From Lineus longissimus (Eukaryota; Nemertea; Pilidiophora; Heteronemertea; Lineidae): DNA of 64,000 nt. The DNA lies in assembly GCF_910592395.1 (NCBI RefSeq), contig NC_088323.1, forward strand, positions 15,983,501 to 16,047,500, given 5' to 3'. The notes beneath the pieces are model-generated. The model worked only from the letters and a program-made list of their open reading frames with translations. It did not search any database and was not told the DNA's origin. This document shows, piece by piece, positions 58,589 through 64,000 of this stretch (the first letter of the stretch is position 1; every line of letters begins with the position of its first letter). Both the position numbers and the translations under genes were made by a program.

Positions 58589-60545
58589 TTTTGAAGTAGT
58601 AAAATCTCCCCATAGTACGACCAATGACTTTAACTATATCAGGGTTTAAAAGCGCGGCGCATATTTCATAATCAGCTGTTTCTCGACGTGGCCCCGCTAA
58701 CAGTCATGACTGTGGGACGGTTTGCTGTCCTGTTCTGAGAACTGATCGCATGTTTTTTCGATCTCAAAATCGGATTTCTTGAATCGGGTCTTGGGACTCG
58801 GATGCCCATCCGCAATTTTGAATAGCATCTAGGATGAGAAATTTGTGAGGCATGAACTCGTTTACGAGATAAACCGGTGGGAATTCATCCCGAAGGTGAG
58901 TTGTAAAACAAAAAGGTATGATAACACAGACCAAACGACGCCAACAGCGGACTGTGAATTATAAAAGACGGCCGTAAACACTAGGTTGTGAATGCGTGAA
59001 GGTTTTCTAATGGGAAGGCAAAACCCTTTTTTAATTTCCAATGACGGAGACGGCTACGAGAACCGTTCTCGATGTAGCAGTTCTCAACGGGGAGAGCTAA
59101 ACCCTACTGACATACGGAGGCTTTTGGGATGTCTATCTGTTGCATCTTAAACTTTCATATCACAATTCGATATCGCTGGGCGACCTACATGGGTCGAGGT
59201 TGAAGGCTCCCAAGATCTCGTTACAGTCTCTCAATATTCTACGTCACTAATATTTACCCAGGCCACAGCCGGGATCTAACATGTCAAGACCCCACTCGCT
59301 AAAGCAAACGCCGGGTTGGTAAACAATAATTAGCACACTTCAGTTGGCTGTCGCGTCGAAACGAACATCATCCCCTGATGTAGTCTCTTGAATCTCCCTT
59401 GAGTCAGGCAGTTGTTCTAAGATATTAAATGCGTGGACGGAAGTTCCTGAGACTCCTTTAAAGCATTGGTTGAGTCGCTGACTGTTGTAAGAACACATCC
59501 TTTGGTTGAACTGATGAAAACGTCATTCCATTCTTCGAGCGGAAATTATTTTCACTGCATTTGTGTTTGTTACACAAACTAACTCCTACGCTTTCAATAA
59601 TTTCCGTGAGAGATGATGTAAATACGTTTTTTTGAATCTATATTATTTACAAAATAGAGTTCAAATGGGAAAGCCTGTCATACCATTTCAATTCACTTCG
59701 AGTAAATGCGACCACCTTTTTTTATGCAACCTTGCTGGTATTTGCATTAAATACACGAGTTTCAACGGAACTTTGCCGGTTCGTAGTAAAACACGCTGTT
59801 ATTCAGAACCGGGAATCATTTAACGACATGAATGTTCACGTTTCGCGTATAAAACTTCATAAAGGCCATAAAATATACGAGCAAGTGATCAGAACATTGA
59901 TATTCAGCACTTTTTAGCTCTAAAAACTCTAACTAAAAAATGATGGTCTGGAAAGTTTGGGTCATGAAAAGCTTCTTTCACAATAAGATAATTCAGTTAA
60001 CAACGTGGCTTCCCCAATATCGCGAATGGTCGTCTCGGCCATTTTTTTCTTAAACACGATTTCAATCTGGCCGACTGAATGCCAATTCTCGCTTATCTCT
60101 GACACGACTACCGCAATTTTTTTATCGAACCAGAGACACAACCAACGAAAGTACGACCCCAATTGCCATTCCTTGTGTACGCGCCTTGTGTACCCAACCA
60201 GAATAAAATAATTTGTTTTTTGCGGTGATTACATTGGCCGGAGGGGATGGCAGGCATGCTACGCATTTTAGACGCGCTCAGTCATCATCGACCTGATCGA
60301 AGGTCTCAGATACATTTTCTTGTTCTGGGCTGCTTATAAGGAGGTATCGTCAATCTCACGAATTATACAAAAATACGAAATTCGAACTTTTACTTCCAAA
60401 GAATATTACCCTCTGATAAAAACGTAATGCTGCAGGTCCTATAATTGGCATTCAACTTATTGATTGAGAGAGCATACAAAAACTTGCATCATACGTTTGC
60501 CCGTACCAATTTTGGCCTATCGAGCCCACGAATTGGGTGGGAATC
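58589..60545. other. No recognisable gene
   Basis: Nothing beyond short random frames. Confidence 0.5.
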
Positions 60546-60670
60546 AATGTTATTGATATTTGCACTGAAAACCAGTTGATAAGATATAGAACAATCAAAG
60601 GGAATTCAGGCCGAGGAGCGAGCGGGCTTTGTTTAAAGACAATATACCGTATTGGGTTAGGTCTGAATTC
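60546..60670 (+). repeat. Dispersed GTGCGAGCGGGCTTTG family, copy 5
   Basis: Diverged copy containing GAGCGAGCGGGCTTTGTTTA and a downstream TATTGGGTTAGGTCTGAATT phrase. Confidence 0.65.
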
Positions 60671-62769
60671 TTTTTACCCATTATGTTATGTTTATTTAAC
60701 TGCGAGGAAATGGGGCAAACTGACGTAATGAGTAACGTCTTTGGAACAGATAACTCAGGGAACTTAAGGATGACCCTGCTTGAAGATACACTCCGATACC
60801 TTTTTTAAAAAATACTTTTTTAGAGGCATCAGATCAGAGACACTAATAGGCGGAACTGTTTTGGGTATGGTATCCGATAAAAAATCATCTGTCATCTGAC
60901 TGCTTATTTTCTTGATCGATGTTTACATCGTTCACCTTGGGTACGGTACGAAATTGACACAGGTTATTCTTTTCTTTTCACAGCTGCCTATTACTAAAAA
61001 CCGGCCATGCGTCCTTTTTACGAAAAACCTGATAGCAGAACACGTTATTTTGTCAATAGTAAAAACTATGGGGTCACCTGGTCTTAGGTAATTAGGACCT
61101 TGACGATATTGTTTACATCACCTGAACACGTGTATGTAGCGCCAAGCTCAACCGTGAAGTAAATCTTCCGATATACTTACCGGTGCTTTTTATACGAAGA
61201 TAAGAATATCTTGCAGAAAATTTCCACTCCGCGGCACCTCCCACGGATCGGACAAGAACTATGGCTAAGCCGTCTCGCAGTATCAGCTTTACCGGTAACT
61301 GTTAGAGGTCAAGGCCAGAGGCGATAGTTGATGAATGAGACGCCACAGCGAATGGAAATAAAAAAGTTGACAAGGCGATGTAACACTCGGTGTGATAGAC
61401 AGGGTGCAATTAATCAATGGATCACTGTATACGAGGAAAGACATTAGAATTTTCCGCATTTTCTTGTGGAGATGAAGATACTGATCGGAGACATCGCTCA
61501 GAATACAATGAAAGAAACATAGAATACGCCTGACAGAATGATCGACCGCCGCCATTATGGTTGCTGATAAATTACCAACCGGACGAAGAAAAACGGAACC
61601 AAAAACACAAATTGTGGACACGAGGTACCTTTTCAAATGACATCCTCGTATTTAGAATTTTAGTTCACCACAGAATTTCAGATTACAAATACATCCTTAA
61701 GGATAATATCCTCAATTAAGAATTTCAGTTAATTTTAAGAGTTTCAGATTTCAAGTTAGAATGTTAAAGCATTTTCTGATGTACACTGTCGTCAATTCCC
61801 ATCTTTATCGTAATTAGTATTCGTTTTATTTTTCGGTCAGCCTGTAAGATGGTATTATAACCAGCACTTCAAACAGAAATACCGTGGAACCCCGGTCGGC
61901 GACCATTAACATCCATATAACGCGACCACCCCAATATGACGACCTCGGTACCCAGACCACAACCACTGGATTGGACCACTGGATTGGACGGTCCCAATGA
62001 CCAAATTCACCCCTCTAACCCGACCAAAGGGCCTAATTGCCGTAATCGGTCGCGACCCTGTCTCCAATTAATCAAAGTCCCTTTTTTTTTTCTGCTCAAA
62101 ATGAAGAAACATCATCAGCCCCAAAAAAATTTTGGCTTTGAAATTTATTTCAGAATTATGAACTTATGAAAAACTTCAACTCTGAAGGATGAACATTTTT
62201 TTAATCCAAATATTTTTTATACTTGGTTTTTTCTATGCTCAAAATCCACTGTAAAACAATACCATTAGTGCAGTCATGCACGCAAATTACGCTGAACTTG
62301 GTATTTGCATGATCATATTAGTCGACGCAACGGCATTGCTGAAATATATAATCTGATCGCATTCATACATGCAAATTGGAGATTCAAATCAAATTTTATA
62401 ATTTTGAACTTGCGGACTTCCATGTCGCGTATCATTTCAATTGGGTATAATCAATGATAATTAGTGTGAAATTGGACCGATTTGACGTCTTAAATATCGG
62501 CTTTATGAAGCGGGATATCAGAACTTAACCGAAGTAGTCTATTATCCTGTCAAATATACCAGAAAACCAACACGTTAAGTATAATCATACATATTACATC
62601 AGACACATCACGATGCGAATTATGGAAATAAATATCGGCCCATAACATCGTGGATTATAGGCAAGGTGAAACTTTCAGAATGTTTATCTTCTTAACCTTT
62701 AGAATAGATATCTAGTCAAGTACAATAAATCTAATTTAGAAGGAAACCGGACACAGCTTTGGAACTTAC
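60671..62769. other. No recognisable gene
   Basis: A 115-codon minus frame (61289-61636) shows no domain. Confidence 0.5.
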
Positions 62770-62843
62770 CTGTGCCCCCTAGCGTCAGCCCTCGGACCTA
62801 TCTGTGCCACCTGGCAAGTATCCTGGTAACCTGTGTCTCACAT
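62770..62843 (-). ncRNA. Possible non-coding (5' UTR) exon
   Basis: On the minus strand, TATTTGCAG precedes and GTAAGT follows a 74-nt segment, both near-ideal splice sites. All three frames contain stops, so it could only be a UTR or lncRNA exon. It lies upstream of the receptor gene on the same strand, 22 kb away, so a distal 5' exon of that gene is conceivable but unproven. Confidence 0.3.
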
Positions 62844-63438
62844 CTGCAAATACAATAATGAACGGGAATCATGAGAGGGACAGGTACGTCGTAAGCCAGG
62901 TTGTTTTTTCATAGGATCTTCGCCAGATATGATATTTTCTCTCGACCACCTATCCATCGGCTCACCGCCCGAGCATCTGCAACCTTAAAGTGAAACACTA
63001 ATGATTGTTAAAGGGGCAACACCACAAGACAAAAACACACAGTTTCACTCGCTATCTGTCCGTCTTTACCAACGTCAGTCAAGACAACATCACGTGTTTA
63101 CCACTGCCAGTCTCCGTAGCCAAATGTCCCTTGATAGATCGAGAGGATTGAACATGGAGGTATACCAGCGGGGATACAGAACATAAAGTTGAATGATACC
63201 ATTCCTGAATCAAATCACATAGAGAAATGGATGCTTCAGTGAACCAGCTTCACGAAGTGAATCCTATGTCTGAGAAGATTCTGTTAGAACGGAGCGTTGA
63301 TTAATTACTAGATGTATCAGATATATATTGTAAATAATAAATGGCTTTGTGACTACTGATCGGAGGACATCTCTTAGAATGACAACATTTATTGGAGCAA
63401 GAAGCGTGATGTATGTTTCATATCTCGGGTGATGTAAC

Positions 63439-63631
63439 GTAAAGTGGGGGTAATTGTAGCCCCTTTTTCACCTTTTACTTCGGTTACGGAATATATTTCC
63501 CGGCAGATTCACTAAAAACCGGCCTTGTAGTGACTCCTTGTAATTTGTGTAAAACATTGTCCTTGAGAGAATATACCAGACTTCTGGTTAGGGGCTACAA
63601 TTAGATCGGGGCTACAATTACCCCATTTTAC
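63439..63631. mobile_element. MITE with GTAAARTGGGG...TAATTGTAGCCCC ends
   Basis: The left end reads GTAAAGTGGGGGTAATTGTA + GCCCC; the right end is its inverted copy with two differences. A further GGGGCTACAATTAGATC unit sits just inside the right end. No ORF of substance. Confidence 0.7.
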
Positions 63632-64000
63632 CTCATACTTATTGTTACAAAGTTTAGTAAGGTCATATAGAATACTAGAATGCATGTGTAACAGGTCCAG
63701 CGAATGCATGGTACCCTAGTTGACATGAAACAAATAAATATGGAACCAACAATGTAAATTCATGATAAACACACACGGTGACCATCATAGCAACCCTTCT
63801 CGAAATACAACAATCACCGCTGATTGATCACATTAAAATTTGATGATGATCATTCGTGATGATTGCATACCCATCACAGGTCATGCGTTAATGTCATTGT
63901 CTTCTTAGATATGCCGACACCTTTCCGTGAACTTGTTATCCAGTTCCTGCACGTCATCTCGCGAGTAGGTGTTTAAAATATTTACGACGAATGTATAACT
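63632..64000. other. No recognisable gene
   Basis: AT-rich; nothing identified. Confidence 0.5.

Overview
The window is nuclear DNA from an animal, most likely a marine invertebrate. It has intron-rich genes with GT-AG introns, a seven-transmembrane amine receptor, many short DNA-transposon relatives (MITEs), tRNA-derived SINEs and long gene-poor stretches. The receptor reads most like lophotrochozoan 5-HT1 receptors, but I cannot name a phylum with confidence.

Three genes are well supported. (1) 271-4391, minus strand: PSME3 (proteasome activator PA28gamma/REGgamma), seven exons, with the last coding exon(s) beyond the left edge. (2) 4959-16387, plus strand: PSMD11 (Rpn6, a 19S lid subunit), 12 exons with all phases closing, 424 aa, apparently complete. 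These two proteasome genes stand head to head across about 570 bp holding an NRF-1-type site and a YY1-type site over the PSMD11 start codon, which suggests shared transcription. (3) 38953-40383, minus strand: an intronless 476-aa aminergic GPCR of the 5-HT1 type, with CRE and E-box motifs upstream of its start.

The left 23 kb is thick with mobile DNA, mainly in PSMD11 introns and just downstream. It holds a degraded Kolobok-like transposon with TTAA ends, a THAP-domain ORF and a broken second ORF in intron 10; two short TTAA-flanked MITEs; a roughly 1.1-kb hairpin-ended element (two copies, one nested in a MITE) with three spaced AGGTCA direct repeats; a 431-447 bp family with 4-bp target duplications (four copies); a family with AATAGCATTCCGCGA ends (five copies); a TA-flanked family with CAGTAGAACCTCTC ends (three loci); a SINE with four tandem tRNA-like heads; and a very recent 408-bp tandem duplication.

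From 23 to 38.9 kb and from 41 to 64 kb I recognise no protein-coding gene. These stretches hold minisatellites (34-bp and 44-bp units), old diverged tandem arrays, several small inverted-repeat elements and a few candidate promoters or non-coding exons. They look like intergenic or intronic regulatory space around the receptor gene.
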